DNA from: Echinarachnius parma
Taxonomy: Eukaryota > Echinodermata > Echinoidea > Clypeasteroida > Echinarachniidae
Reading direction: 5' to 3'
Assembly (NCBI GenBank): GCA_037951105.1
Contig: JBAMJV010003039.1
Coordinates: forward strand, 114,134-178,133
Length of the DNA stretch: 64,000 bases
Both the position numbers and the translations under genes were made by a program. The notes under the pieces were generated by a model. The model had not been told where the DNA came from. It saw nothing but the letters and a program-made list of their open reading frames with translations, and did not search any database. Positions within the stretch are counted from its first letter, which is position 1; every line of letters starts with the position of its first letter. This document shows, in pieces, positions 1-10,520 of this stretch.

Positions 1-981
1 TGCCGTAATTTTTAAATTCGAATACCGCTACGTTATACATGAAATGCATCTCTAGAATATTCTTTGGAACTTATTGATATTCACGGGTGAAATTATGCTG
101 AATTTCTTTTTAAATAACTCTTTGAGAAATTTCGTCGAGCATCTTTCGCAAGCTAAAATAAGATCTCTTCTCGCAGGGAAGTTTTATAACACGCATCTCT
201 ATGGGCTCAATATGATCACCCGGCGTCTATGACGTCATTCATGGAATAGCATTTACTATTCCATGAATGACGTCACGCATAGCACATTTTTCTCCATGGG
301 CATTACTATGTTTGGTCACATGACGCTATGTAGACCAATCACTGATTTTAAATGCTATTGAGGGAAGAGTAAATAAGTCCCGAGACGAAGTCGAGGGACT
401 TATTTTCTTCACAAAATAGCATTTGAAATCCCGAGGGTAGGAATATTCCGTGATTATCCCGACAACAAATTTAACAACTGTTTTACCATCTGACTGTCAA
501 ACACAGGGGTGTAATATTGCCATGTTATATCCAAAAATATAACACGGCAGCGGCATGTACTGTATTTACTAAGTCATGTGATAGACTCTTTTAGCAAACT
601 TTGAACAATAATAATACAAATATTCATTAATGTAATCATTATATTACAATGGTAACTGTACTATGCTTCTAAGAATTGTAACAATATTGTTAACCCTCTT
701 ACATATGAATCTGAATGGGTGTCCAACTTCCCGATGTGCAAATATTTATGCAAAAGCAATCAACCACAAATCAAAAATTCGATGATACATCATGTCTGAA
801 ACGGTGCTCTCGAAAAACTTAGAAGAATTCTCCTGTGAATTCGTGTTTGTAAAAATTGAGACTTGACAAATTCCATGATAATATATACGATTTAATGCGA
901 AAGCAGATCAACACGATCAAACCGTAAACCCGTCATAAGTGTTATCCGACGCAACATATCCAAATACGCCACTCAACCAAG
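1..981. other. 3' flank of TRIM gene A, no gene seen
   Basis: I see no coding region here. The last 230 bases before the TRIM A stop resemble the corresponding 3' flanks of TRIM C (about 32420-32645) and TRIM D (about 50555-50758), so the duplicated unit extends past the stop codon. I saw no AATAAA on the minus strand. The only distinct structure is the hairpin at 230-275. Confidence 0.6.
230..275. repeat. Perfect 20-bp-arm inverted repeat carrying two CRE-like sites
   Basis: The arms 230-249 and 256-275 are exact reverse complements around a 6-base loop. The outer 8 bases of each arm read TGACGTCA, the palindromic CREB/ATF site. It may be the core of a small inverted-repeat transposon or a regulatory hairpin. 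No target duplication was found. Confidence 0.8.
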
Positions 982-3039
982 TCAGGCTGATAAGGTAAGT
1001 GTAATCTTTTTGGCCGTAGATACCAGGGTCACTTCTGCATCTTTGCCAGTTTTGGTCACGACTGCTGCGGTTCCATCGGGGGAAACCGAGAGTATGAGGG
1101 CGCTGCAGCCGTGGTCTTCGTTCTCAAAGAGCGTGTCCAGAAGATTCTCATCGAGTGTGTATCTCTGGAGTGTCCGACGACCCCTCGATCCCTTCCAGAG
1201 GACGTAGATGAGTCTCTTGTTATCACACCCGATCGTGACCTCCTTCCACTCGGAACGAGTGATCGTGCGCAAGATCTTGCCGTCGTGGTCGATAACAGAG
1301 ATTTTAGAGGAATCGTGAGTGAACAAAATCACGTCGGCCTCACGAGGACATACAGCAACACGGACTGGGTATAGACCCTCTACATTGATAGACTTCTGCC
1401 AAGCCCCATCCTGGCGCAAGACACGAACCATACCGTCACCAGCGACATATATATTGTCTGCGTGGTCTGTTGCTACGCTGTGCAAATTGCTACACGGTTT
1501 CAAACTGGAAGATATCTTACCACCCGGTACTGTGATGACATCATCAGATTTCATTAGAACTAAACTCAGATCAGAAAGTGATGTGAGTGATGCAAAACTA
1601 CACGTTACCCTCTTTTCTAGCTCAAACTGCGTGGCGGACTCATACTTCACATTTGTCTGTCTCACTGCATAATGTCTGCCTATCAGGAAGTGTTTTATAT
1701 CGATATTGCGATAGATATATCCACCCTTACTAGCCTTACGAGTGTAATACTGCTTATCAACTACTGGTTGCGATGCGACCCCTGCAAATTGAGCTACCAC
1801 CGCCACCCGTCCATCTTTTGTGATGGTCATCGAATAAGGGCCATCGGTGCAAGATTGAATGCTGATATTTCTTCTGTCCCTGATTGCTACCACCAAAGAT
1901 CCCAGACTTGGCTCATCTTTAGTTGTGTGGAAATGTAGCTGCTGGGACACCGAGTCTCTGATCTCCTGAAGCAGGCTCAGATCCAGTCTCTCTGACGTCA
2001 CCTGGTTGATTAATTCCTGCAGAGGCTGTAGATTATTGAAAGAAAGTGAGATGGCCAAATCACCCGATTCCTTATCTAACATCGATCTTGCTTTGGTCTC
2101 GCACAAGCCTAGGCTCTCCTTCACCTCTTTCGATTTCTGTCGGAGTCTAACAACTTCTTCACGTCGGTTTTTCAGAAATGAGTTCCTCGTGGCCTTGACG
2201 TTTCGTTCCCATCGTTTCGTGTCTTGTTCAACCTTCGACTTTATCTTCATGTTGAACTTTTCATCATGCATGAGCATCGACTTGTCGATGGTATCAAGCA
2301 CCAATGTGTATAAATCACATTCCTGAGACTTTTCATCAACTCGTGCCAATTGGGATCGGATTCTCTCCTTCAGTGTCGACGCAAACTCGCCGATCGGGAC
2401 ATGCTCGTGATCGTCCTCTGCACTATGATCGTTTTCAGTACATTCATCACAAATTGGAACGTTGCAAACAGTGCAGAAGAGTCGCAACTTCATCTCCGCG
2501 TGATTCTGACAAAATGTTGAGACACCCTCATCGACGTCGTCTTTCTTGGAGCCGTACGCACCGTTGTTTTCCAACTCCTTCATGGGTTCTTGCTCTGGAA
2601 TATCCGTCACGGTATGGTTCTGAGTTCCTTGCATCTTACCGTGAGCCTTGCAACATTGTTGACACATCGTCTGTGCGCACTCGGAGCAGTGGATGAATCC
2701 ATGAGGCTGGTTTCCATCCGTGTGGGTTCTCCCACAGACATCGCATGACTTGGCGTCTTTTTTCACTTCTTCATCCTCAATAACCTGAAGGAGCTTCATC
2801 GCCCGGAAATCTAGCGTCAAAGCAGTGACACCTCCCTCGGGTATAGCAGATTCCTGTTGACACAGGGGACATGGTATGGAACTGGCGCTGCCTTTCTCTT
2901 TCTGAAACTTTTCGAGACATTTCTCGCAAAAACTGTGCAGACATGACAACGCTCGTGGGTTCTTGAAACGATTTAAGCAAATGGCGCACTTAAGTTCTTC
3001 CTCGAACATCTCACACACTGACAAACGCTTTGCAGCCAT
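982..3039 (-). CDS. TRIM-type RING/B-box/coiled-coil/beta-propeller protein (copy A)
   Basis: A single uninterrupted 685-codon frame. The RING finger spans residues 18-60 (C18, C21, C33, H35, C38, C41, C57, C60), B-box1 about 99-142, B-box2 about 177-213, a charged coiled coil about 220-370, and an NHL-like propeller about 390-685 with repeats such as DNIYVAGDGMVRVL. TRIM proteins of this layout are usually E3 ubiquitin ligases that use the propeller to bind a target. An innate-immune role is inference from family behaviour. The ATG was chosen because copy C shares MAAKRLSVCEMFEEE. Compared with the other copies the ancestral TAA stop has become TTA, adding Leu-Ser-Ala before a TGA. Residues about 415-458 differ greatly from the paralogues. 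No intron is visible in the coding part. Confidence 0.93.
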   Translation of the reverse strand: MAAKRLSVCEMFEEELKCAICLNRFKNPRALSCLHSFCEKCLEKFQKEKGSASSIPCPLCQQESAIPEGGVTALTLDFRAMKLLQVIEDEEVKKDAKSCDVCGRTHTDGNQPHGFIHCSECAQTMCQQCCKAHGKMQGTQNHTVTDIPEQEPMKELENNGAYGSKKDDVDEGVSTFCQNHAEMKLRLFCTVCNVPICDECTENDHSAEDDHEHVPIGEFASTLKERIRSQLARVDEKSQECDLYTLVLDTIDKSMLMHDEKFNMKIKSKVEQDTKRWERNVKATRNSFLKNRREEVVRLRQKSKEVKESLGLCETKARSMLDKESGDLAISLSFNNLQPLQELINQVTSERLDLSLLQEIRDSVSQQLHFHTTKDEPSLGSLVVAIRDRRNISIQSCTDGPYSMTITKDGRVAVVAQFAGVASQPVVDKQYYTRKASKGGYIYRNIDIKHFLIGRHYAVRQTNVKYESATQFELEKRVTCSFASLTSLSDLSLVLMKSDDVITVPGGKISSSLKPCSNLHSVATDHADNIYVAGDGMVRVLRQDGAWQKSINVEGLYPVRVAVCPREADVILFTHDSSKISVIDHDGKILRTITRSEWKEVTIGCDNKRLIYVLWKGSRGRRTLQRYTLDENLLDTLFENEDHGCSALILSVSPDGTAAVVTKTGKDAEVTLVSTAKKITLTLSA

Positions 3040-4169
3040 ATTTATTACAGTTTTGAGCAGGGTATTCTGGATAAGGATGTCTAAAATAAGAGGTCTGTGT
3101 GGTTGTTTTCATAAAAATGTTCTACTTTCTACTATGAAATAATCTAGGTTCGTAACTAAATATATTTACGTTGACAGCCCAAAACTCCTTACAGTTGTCG
3201 TCTACGTAGCTACTCTTCGAGTGTTCCAAATGGAAAGTAAATTCCTTTGCAACAAATGATGTTAAAACAAGAAATAGTTCGTTTGTTCTATACGTAAATG
3301 TTCGTACACTTGTGATCCGAATAGTAATGATTTCACAGTTGGCTTTTTCGGACTAGCAAGATTTATACCAATTTCCATAAAATATAACGTAACATGTACT
3401 AAATATTTAAAATGTCACAATTTTTCTTAACGAATGGCAAGTAAATGTAAACATATGTTGAAAGTAACCTTCAATTAATCAATTGCTGTAGGAAAATACA
3501 ATTACACAAACATACCTACTTCATTATAATCATCTCCATAATCCATATTTACTCAATGTCACCCAGATGAGACTGGAATCTATTAATTAGTGTTCACAAT
3601 GTCACTTGTCCAACTTGAAGAACATCCAAAAATGTGAAATGACGTATTGGTGGACCGTGGATGCTGCAGGGAGTTCGAAGCTAGAGTTCTTCAATGTTCA
3701 CGATGGCACCATTCATGTTTAAAGAGTAGTAGTTCTCACCGTCTTCTAGAGGTAGACTGGAAATGCCGCAGGTTTAGAATACTTATGGACAGATCTGCAT
3801 CAGCCCAGAAGCTACAGAACGATTAAATTGCACCATCAACGTCAGCTTTCAAGCAATAATTAGAGTTAGACACAAATCTGACCTACTACTTTCAACTTTG
3901 CTTGTCGTCCCTCGAATGAAGCTGAATAACTGTAAAAAGGATGGTATTAAACGTCTTCTGGGGTGGACTGGAAATATCACAGCGAATTCACGAACCTTTC
4001 TTTTTCGGCAGTCATTCGTTTCGTTGCTCTCCTAGCTGTTCAAGATTCGTAGCTCTCCAAGTTGTACAGGATTAGAATCATTCCATACAGGTCATCAACC
4101 CAGCAAGCTACAGAATAATTGGTCGGCTGGTAGCAACACACGTCATTCGCTCCCTACGATAATGACACA
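3040..4169. other. Conserved 5' flank of TRIM A (duplicated unit)
   Basis: This stretch is homologous to the DNA upstream of TRIM B (14345 onward), C (34683 onward) and D (52956 onward). It probably contains the TRIM promoter and 5' UTR, read on the minus strand. Shared blocks include the segment around 3900-4130 found again at 53870-54110. I see no gene. Confidence 0.65.
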
Positions 4170-4658
4170 TTAAAGGGATAGTTGAGTATTGGTCAAACTT
4201 AACGTTATTAACCAAAACCTGCATCATTACGGTACAAACTAACAGTTATAACTCCACCATGCTCGAAAGGTATACACAATTACAAACGACTAAGTAAAAA
4301 CGCTGTTACAACGCAAGAGGGTGCTCTCTAAAAACTCATTGGTTTTAGCCATTTTTTCATACAAAATTGTGCATTTGATGTTTTGTAAAAATAATGATTC
4401 AATAGAGATATCAACAACTATTTAAAAACCTATTCAGATTTTTTTCAAAGTAGTCTATAAGCATTTTTTTGCATTTTTCTAAAGAGTCAAAATGTCCCCC
4501 AGCCGGTAGACTTATGACTAAAATATCTTGAAATCAAATTTGTCAACTATGAGAGCATTTGAAAGGAAATGATTCTCATTTTACATGTTTTATTCAAGGA
4601 ACTTTCGAATTGAATTAAAACCAACCAATTTAGTGTCAAGGGGCATTTCGGGATGTAC

Positions 4659-5172
4659 CAAGGGCGTTGATTTCTTCTCATGGTTGGGGGGGATCGTCCA
4701 CGAGCCGCGTAGCGGCGAGGCGATTTTTGTTTGGGCTATTTTGCTAAGGGGGGGGGGGAGTTTGACCCAATGACGATGCGGAACATCGTCCACGAGCCGC
4801 GTAGCGGCGAGGCGATTTGTTTGGCTATTTTGCTAAGGGGGGGGGGGTTGACCCAATGACGATGCGGAGCATCGTCCACGAGCCGCGTAGCGGCGAGTCG
4901 ATTTTTGTTTGGCTATTTTGCTAAGGGGGGGGGGGGGGGGGGGTTGACCCAATGACGATACGGATACTGTGCGGGTCTGGACACAATGATGGCGTTTTTA
5001 TATGCACATCACATTTTCACTTGGCAGCCCAAGGGGGGGGGGGGGAGTTTAAACCCATGATGGCGTTTGTCTATGCACATCACATTTTCACTTGGCAGCC
5101 GAAGGGGGGGGGGGGGGGTGGGGGTTATATATCCCCCCCCCCCCCCCCATCCCCCCGTGATCGACGCCCCTG
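4659..5172. mobile_element. hAT-like non-autonomous element nested in the TTAA MITE
   Basis: Left end CAAGGGCGTTGAT and right end GATCGACGCCCCTG are imperfect inverted repeats of the CAGGGGCG type usual for hAT elements. The flanking 8-mers GGATGTAC (4651-4658) and GGAAGTAC (5173-5180) match at 7 of 8. The paralogous locus at 55390-55410 carries the single GGAAGTAC without the element. The interior is a G-rich minisatellite. No transposase. Confidence 0.82.
4690..4960. repeat. About 90-bp minisatellite with poly-G tracts
   Basis: Three units, each with GACCCAATGACGATGCGGA, GAGCCGCGTAGCGGCGAG, TTTGTTTGGCTATTTTGCTAA and then a run of 10-20 G. The same unit reappears at 7190-7330 in another hAT-like element. 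The GCCGCGTAGCGGC part is a small hairpin, and the G tracts could form quadruplexes. Confidence 0.85.
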
Positions 5173-5202
5173 GGAAGTACCAATACTGAAGTGTACCTTT
5201 AA

Positions 5203-5496
5203 TCACAAATTATTGTACCCGTTATTAACTTTAATAAAGAGAATCATTCGTTTGTCTGTGTATATTTATGTGTATTGAACAAAAAAAAAACACACACAAA
5301 ACAAATCATCTTTTTGTTGACAGAAGGTTGATAACATATTTTATTTCTGTAATCTGATAATGTGAAACAGTTTCCATTTTTATATTTAAAATACGAATAC
5401 AATGAGATGTGTGAGAACCGGCCTAGAGTCCTAAGTTAGTTGTGTTGTTTTTGACAATGTTACTACAAGGGATCCCTTTTATTTCTAAGAATCCCT
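5203..5496. other. TRIM A upstream flank, no gene
   Basis: Homologous to 16735-17050 and 55427-55740. It includes an eroded copy of the AAGGGATC...GATCCCTTT element that is better preserved at 55519-55728. No coding sequence. Confidence 0.5.
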
Positions 5497-5896
5497 TTAA
5501 AGGAATCTAATAACTTTGTAGGCAAGTGCAAAAAAAGTAATGAGTGATTAATAAAGTGTGTACCTTGGTGTGATCTGATATGTCTACAAAGTAATGCGTG
5601 AATATGTCACGTTAATTGGATGTTTTTTGGCTAAGATATGAGCAAAAAATGCAAATGATATTCACTAACTCATTGTACAGTACTTACTTTGCACACGGCA
5701 TGAAATTATCCCGTATACACAATTTCATATCTGAACACTTCAATCGTAAATATCTTTTAAACAAAATGGAAGTTTGAAAAACCGAAACCTGTCCCGTGCT
5801 TTTACTGTTAATATTAATATGATTTAAGGTATGAGCGAACCACTAGAGTTCCAAGTCAGTTTTGAGGATTTGGACAATGTTACCTTGTCCCTTTAA
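5497..5896. mobile_element. TTAA-flanked MITE, family 2
   Basis: Begins TTAAAGGAATCTAATAACTT and ends GGACAATGTTACCTTGTCCC followed by TTTAA, with TTAA at 5497-5500 and 5893-5896. The family hallmark is GAGGATTTGGACAATGTTA near the right end. It is shared with 18472-25131, 27428-27658 and, without clean ends, 55740-56130. No coding capacity. Confidence 0.7.
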
Positions 5897-6351
5897 TAGG
5901 CCCAGTGGCGTAGACAGGTTCTGACACCTGGGGGGATGATTTGCCGTTCACCGGACCAAGACCAACTTGTTCGCGGCCGAGACTACCTGCTGAAATATTA
6001 CGAGACCAAACACAATTGCTTGAAAGTCCTCTCATCAGGGGGGGGGGGGGGGGAAGGGGGTGTTAGATGTTAAGATGGCCGTGAACATGCAGGCGAGACG
6101 GAAGCAGTTTTTGATTTGGAGGGGGGCAAAACCTATGGAGGCTTACGGGGGGAGGGTGTGGGAGGGGGTGTCCCCCCTCCCACGGGATGGAGCTTTTGCA
6201 TTTTGTGCAATCTGGTGCTTAACTAGATAGGAAATTCGGGCTTAACATTGACTGTATCTGGGAAAGCGTATTATGATTTGATCGACCAGAAATGTTAAAT
6301 ATATTTTCACGAAGAAAACAAATAATTGACACACTAATAAATATGCACCCC

Positions 6352-6435
6352 AACACAGGGAGCGAAGGGACTGAGCGGGGGAGGGTGTGGGAGGGGGTGT
6401 CCCCCTCCCACGGTAGGGCGCTTTTGCATTTTTGG
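6352..6435. repeat. GCGAAG...GAGGGGG hairpin module
   Basis: A compact module reading GGGAGCGAAGGGACTGAGCG, then GGGAGGGTGTGGGAGGGGGT, with a near-perfect stem GTGGGAGGGGG/CCCCCTCCCAC around a 2-3 base loop. It recurs at 6130-6200 and 41745-41825, and in variant form in the 39074-40982 array. Origin unknown; it travels inside several different mobile elements. Confidence 0.7.
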
Positions 6436-6532
6436 ACCTGAAATTGTGCAATCTGGTGCTTACCTATAGAACGGAACAAATATTGTATTTATATTTAGCG
6501 TCATACACAGTTCCATCATCACCATAAGCCAC

Positions 6533-6770
6533 ATTATGTATGATCCAACAACATAGCCTATTGCCAAGAATGAGTCCCGTGGGGCGAAGTTACCGAGGGC
6601 TGGGGCAGAGCCAAATAGGGAGGGTTTGGGAGGGGTATCCCTCCTCCACGGAGAAGATTTTGCATTTTATATACTTTAAATGGTGCAATTTGGTGCACGT
6701 CACACAAACAGCCAGAGCAATGCCAGCCTACACTGGAACTACTTGGCCCGGTATACAGAAAAAGAATACT
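6533..6770. repeat. Single copy of the GATCCAACAACATAG repeat
   Basis: Starts ATTATGTATGATCCAACAAC and runs through the G-rich hairpin and GATTTTGCATTTTATATACT to GGTGCAATTTGGTGCACGTC. It is the same unit tandemly arrayed at 40316-40982. Here it lies inside the hAT-like element at 5903-7027. Confidence 0.75.
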
Positions 6771-7167
6771 CACCCCAGACCATACGCAAGTAACTCAACA
6801 AACTGAGATAATCTGTTTGCGCGCGAAGCGCGCAGCGAAAATTAAAAGTGGATGTATAAATTACTTTTTGAACGTTATAATTAACAAGTCGTATACCTCA
6901 TACAACTAATGTTTTCTTTCCCACTCGTATACAGATACACACAAAAAATATATGTCATTCCCTAAAACCTGGGGGGGGGGGGGGACGCATCCCCCTCATC
7001 CCCCCCCCCCCGTTGTCTACGCCCCTGAATAGGCCAAATACCAAGGCCAAGTTTCACACTCGATGAAAGCAGGTCTGATGAGAGTAAGGCTTTTATTTTC
7101 GATCGTGTCAAATTCATAAATTGAATTATGCATGTATCAGTGTGTGCTTGTTTGTATGTTTATTTGT

Positions 7168-7445
7168 CAGGGGCGGATCTATCTTTTTTGCTAAGGGGGG
7201 GGGGGTTGACCCAATGACGATCTAGCTTTTTGCTGAGGGGGGGGGGGGGGGGTTGACCCAATGACGATGCGGAACATTGTCCATAAGCCGCGAAGCGGCG
7301 ATATTTTTTGTGCTATTTTGAACCCCCGTAAGTGATTTTTTTTCACTTTTTTCACTGATTCATTTTCACTTGGCAGCCCAAGGGGGGGGGGGGGGGGGCG
7401 GTTAAACCCCCTAACCCCCCCCCCCCCCCCCCAGATCCGCTACTG
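7168..7445. mobile_element. Short hAT-like element with poly-G/C interior
   Basis: CAGGGGCGGATCT at the left is inverted to AGATCCGCTACTG at the right. The interior repeats the GACCCAATGACGAT minisatellite with long G and C runs. The flanks (TTATTTGT and TTTGTACG) do not give a convincing 8-bp duplication, so boundaries rest on terminal repeats alone. Confidence 0.6.
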
Positions 7446-7600
7446 TTTGTACGTGTTTGTGTGCATCCGTGCGTGCGTATGTACGTGTGCGTGTGTGTGC
7501 GTCCGTGCGTGTGTGGGTGATTTGATATATATTGTGTATGTGTGTAGTGTTTGTGTGCGTATATAAATGTATGTTCGTGCGTGCATTTGTGTGTCAGTTG
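7446..7600. repeat. (TG)n-rich microsatellite
   Basis: Imperfect GTGTGCGT/GTACGTGT repeats. A reading frame seen across it on the other strand is a low-complexity artefact. Confidence 0.85.
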
Positions 7601-8384
7601 TGATAACAAATAATATACGTACTGTGGTGGAGACACGTAGAATTATTATACTGTATTAATACAGTACTTAACGAGTATCACATAGACCAAAAAATCAGTC
7701 TCTGTATTCCGCTCGACGCGACAACTTCACAGACGCTCGGTATACCACTTCATTTCGACAATTCCAATTTAAAACATGTAAAAGTAATTCCCATGTAGAG
7801 TCGGTAATGCCCGACTACGAGTCACATAGCATTTCCCGCCACAATAATATTTCGCATACAGTTCATATCCAAGCGTCTCAGTCTACATTCATCAGTCCAA
7901 TTTCCATTGCCACCATTTTGACCAAACAAGGAGCGAATTGTGTCGATATCTCCGGTACAAAATAAATCAAACTCGACACAACTGATTCGGAAAGCTTTCT
8001 AAAGTACTGTACAGACTACAGATACAGTGTTCCTTATAATTATGGTGTTTACTGCATCGTTTAAAATAATGCAGCGTCCAGCGATCGAACGGGGATCAAG
8101 CAGAATCATAATCATAGTGCTTTGTATATAATGGAGGACTTTGAGCATCAGTAATCGAACTGCGGACGCACGTCTCTCTCTCTCTCTCCCTTCGTAATTT
8201 GTTGTTTGTTTAATAGTTTTGGATTGTATTGCTTTTTTGGATACTTGACTTTTGGATTGTTGGATTTTTGGATAATGAATTTATGGCACCGCTGTAAAAA
8301 GGGTAAACAAACTTATTAGTGGGCTTATTTATATATATCGCACTGCACGTAGAGTAATTTTTGTTTTTCCCGCCATTTTAGGCT
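7601..8384. other. TRIM A upstream flank, distal part
   Basis: Homologous to 56200-56760 near TRIM D, and more weakly to the TRIM B and TRIM C flanks. It includes a short CT repeat at about 8164-8188. No gene seen apart from the LINE remnant that starts at 8385. Confidence 0.5.
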
Positions 8385-9170
8385 TTGTCTAAAATGGCGG
8401 CCAAAGCTAGCGACAACGAGGTAGACCTCCCTCCTGACAATGATTTCGAATTATTTCTCTCCCCTAGACAACGAAAAAAGAAAAGAAAAGTGAGGGAAGG
8501 TAGCTTGCCTGTTGAGAATTTAACAGGCGTCCTCTCTTCATCCGACTCTGACGGCCCAGACAACACGTTCCAAACCCCCAAGCAAGCTTTACAGTACGAT
8601 CCTCAAGTTGAGTTGAAGTTATTGATTATGCCCATTGATCATGTTGATAAAACAAAAAATTTGAAAAAAGTAAGCCCATTGACTATAGCAAAAGTAGTAA
8701 AGGCGAAGTGTGGTACGGACTCCGTACAATCGATTAAACAAATAAGTTCGGGTATACTTATTGTGTGTATATCATAAAGCAACAAAGAATGCTTAAAGAA
8801 ATTGAGGTAATTGGCAATATACCGATTCGCGTTACTAATCCTCCACAGGGCGTAAAGGGGATCATCTTCGATGTCCCTTTGGAAATGACACAGGAAGAAA
8901 TCCTACAATAATTGAAAAGCCAGGGTGTACTCACAGTCACTAGAATAACAAAGAAGGCACAAGCTAGTGATATAATAGAAGGCCAAAGTTCAGCTAATCC
9001 TCAAAGAATATAATTGAAAAGTGTGATCCTCACTTTCAAAACCCAGTTACCCCAACAGATTCATTTATGCTTCCAGATTTTTAAAGTCAAGCAGTACATA
9101 CCAAACCCCATACGTTGTTTTAAGGGCGCCCTTGATGTTGAGATAAACAGGAAGGGCAAAATCGGAGCTG
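8385..9170 (+). pseudogene. Decayed LINE ORF1 (RRM plus start of zinc knuckle)
   Basis: A 130-codon frame begins here with a basic stretch (RQRKKKRKVR) and acidic serine motifs. Past its stop at about 8775 the homology continues in broken frames: an RRM-like portion (NPPQGVKGIIFDVPLEMT, EEILQ, KSQGVLTVTRI), then KQYIPNPIRCFKGA, where Jockey/CR1-type ORF1 proteins lead into a CCHC zinc knuckle. The knuckle is lost. Several stops and shifts make it dead. The start ATG follows an AAAATGGCGGCC context; a host gene is unlikely. Confidence 0.65.
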
Positions 9171-9417
9171 CGAGTAAATACTGAGTTTTTTGTCGGCTTT
9201 CAACTACTATTGTTGCTTACGTTATAAAGTTATGTATGATTGATGTGTTCAGATTTTAAATTATCTATACAGGGAGGATTGTAACTATGGACAAAGTCAG
9301 TGCGATGACTTAGTGAAATTCAGGTTGCATTTTCGCTCATTACTCGGTCACATGACATTCATTGACCATGGAATTTCCACACGACACGCGGTGGACATAA
9401 CATCACATAAATACACA
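9171..9417. other. No feature recognised
   Basis: AT-rich sequence between the LINE remnant and the next TTAA element. I see no gene or clear repeat. Confidence 0.5.
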
Positions 9418-10162
9418 TTAAAGGCAATGGTGAGTGTTGGTCAAACTTAACTTTAGTAACCAAAACCTGCACGATTACGGTACAAACTAATAGTTATAAC
9501 TTCACCATGCTCGAAAAGTATACACAATTACAAACGACAAAGTAAAACCCCTGTTATCATTCAAAAAGAGCCGTTACAACTCGAAGTGTCAAATTAACTC
9601 TAGAGTTAGCCAGCGCGAAGCACTAGCGTTCTAGGTCCTAAATAATACGGGACTGTAGTGCAGTGCGCGGTAATAGTACGTGTAGTATGTATCGCAACGC
9701 GCAAGCCCCATTCGTTCGCCTTTCGTTCAGAGTCGCGCTAACACACGGAGAGAAGTCCATGAGGCGCATATCACTGATTGTTTGCGGAATGGAGGGAAAA
9801 ATCATAATCTTAATCCACCCGATAGTTGGATCACATATCGGAGAGTGAATTGCTGGTAAGTACCGTATCATATGTATAGTTTTAAGCACAATTAGCGTGC
9901 ACAAAAATATTTGGTTTCAGTTCTTTATTATGAAGACCTAGAACGCTAGCGTTCTCTAAAAAGTGATACCCGGGCGTCAACCACTTTTATATGATATTTT
10001 GAAAGCCAATTCCACAACAATTAGAGCATTTTAATGGGAATTATTATTATTTCCCATGTTTTTTTCGATGATCTTTCATATGGAATTGAAATTAGCCAAA
10101 TCCGTTACAATTTATGTCGGGGGGGCACTTTGGAAATTACCAACACTCACCATTGCCTTTAA
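9418..10162. mobile_element. TTAA-flanked MITE, family 1, with an inner inverted repeat
   Basis: TTAA at 9418-9421 and 10159-10162, with ends TTAAAGGCAATGGTGAGTGT and ACACTCACCATTGCCTTTAA in perfect inverted orientation. The body shares the CCAAAACCTGCA and CGAAAAGTATACACAATTAC blocks of the family. Within it, about 9622-9950, AGCGTTCTAGGTC and GACCTAGAACGCT form a second inverted pair and suggest a nested insertion. Confidence 0.82.
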
Positions 10163-10443
10163 TCAACCCTTAGTCCTTTGGACCCTGAGCAAGTTTTTGC
10201 TCATTTCATCAAAGTTACTAGATCCTTTTAAAGTCGAACCTATATGTTAAGTGATCATCCAAGGAAAAACAAAAAAGTGGCTACCGTAGGCATGAGACCC
10301 TGATAAACAAAGTCGTTGCCATAATTATTTTGTTCTATTCAGGAAATTGGTTTCCCTCCGCAGTCACTATACATTATAGAGACACGTGGCTGTTAAAGAG
10401 AGGTGACCGCTATAAAGACAAGGGGGTGTTTCACAAAGATCTT
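10163..10443. other. No feature recognised
   Basis: Unassigned intergenic sequence with no clear coding frame. Confidence 0.5.
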
Positions 10444-10520
10444 AAGCCCTCTGCAGACAGAGCCGACTCGACCCGATTCGACTGGTTTTCATTCGGATCG
10501 GCTCAGTTTTCAGTGCCTTG
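10444..10520. mobile_element. One end of an AAGCCC...GGGCTT MITE
   Basis: AAGCCCTCTGCAGACAGAGC and CGACTCGACCCGATTCGACT match the long terminal repeat of the elements at 36184-36457 and 57126-57349. The opposite end is missing, so this is a truncated or recombined copy. Confidence 0.7.

Larger units (their letters stand above)
4170..5202. mobile_element. TTAA-flanked MITE, family 1 (hosting a hAT-like insertion)
   Basis: Starts TTAAAGGGATAGTTGAGTAT and ends GTGTACCTTTAA, with TTAA at 4170-4173 and 5199-5202. The uninterrupted site exists in the flank of TRIM B at 16735-16738 (a single TTAA in the same context), which shows insertion into TTAA. The internal blocks (CCAAAACCTGCATCATTACG, CGAAAGGTATACACAATTAC) recur at 9418, 14571, 54145 and 60560. 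No coding capacity. TTAA targets are typical of piggyBac- or Kolobok-type transposases; which one drove it is unknown. Confidence 0.82.
5903..7027. mobile_element. hAT-like element with perfect 8-bp target duplication
   Basis: Left terminus CAGTGGCGTAGAC and right terminus GTCTACGCCCCTG are inverted repeats, flanked by identical 8-mers AATAGGCC at 5895-5902 and 7028-7035. That is diagnostic of hAT-type transposition. The interior holds G/C homopolymers, two GGGAGGGGGTGTCCCCCTCC hairpin modules and one copy of the 'GATCCAACAACATAG' repeat. No transposase frame is visible. Confidence 0.9.

Noticed and set aside
5009..5278. Proline/glycine-rich frames over G and C runs
   Set aside because: Homopolymer translation inside a hAT-like element.
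8385..8777. Host nuclear protein with a basic signal
   Set aside because: LINE ORF1-type sequence continues past the stop in broken frames, so it is a retrotransposon remnant.
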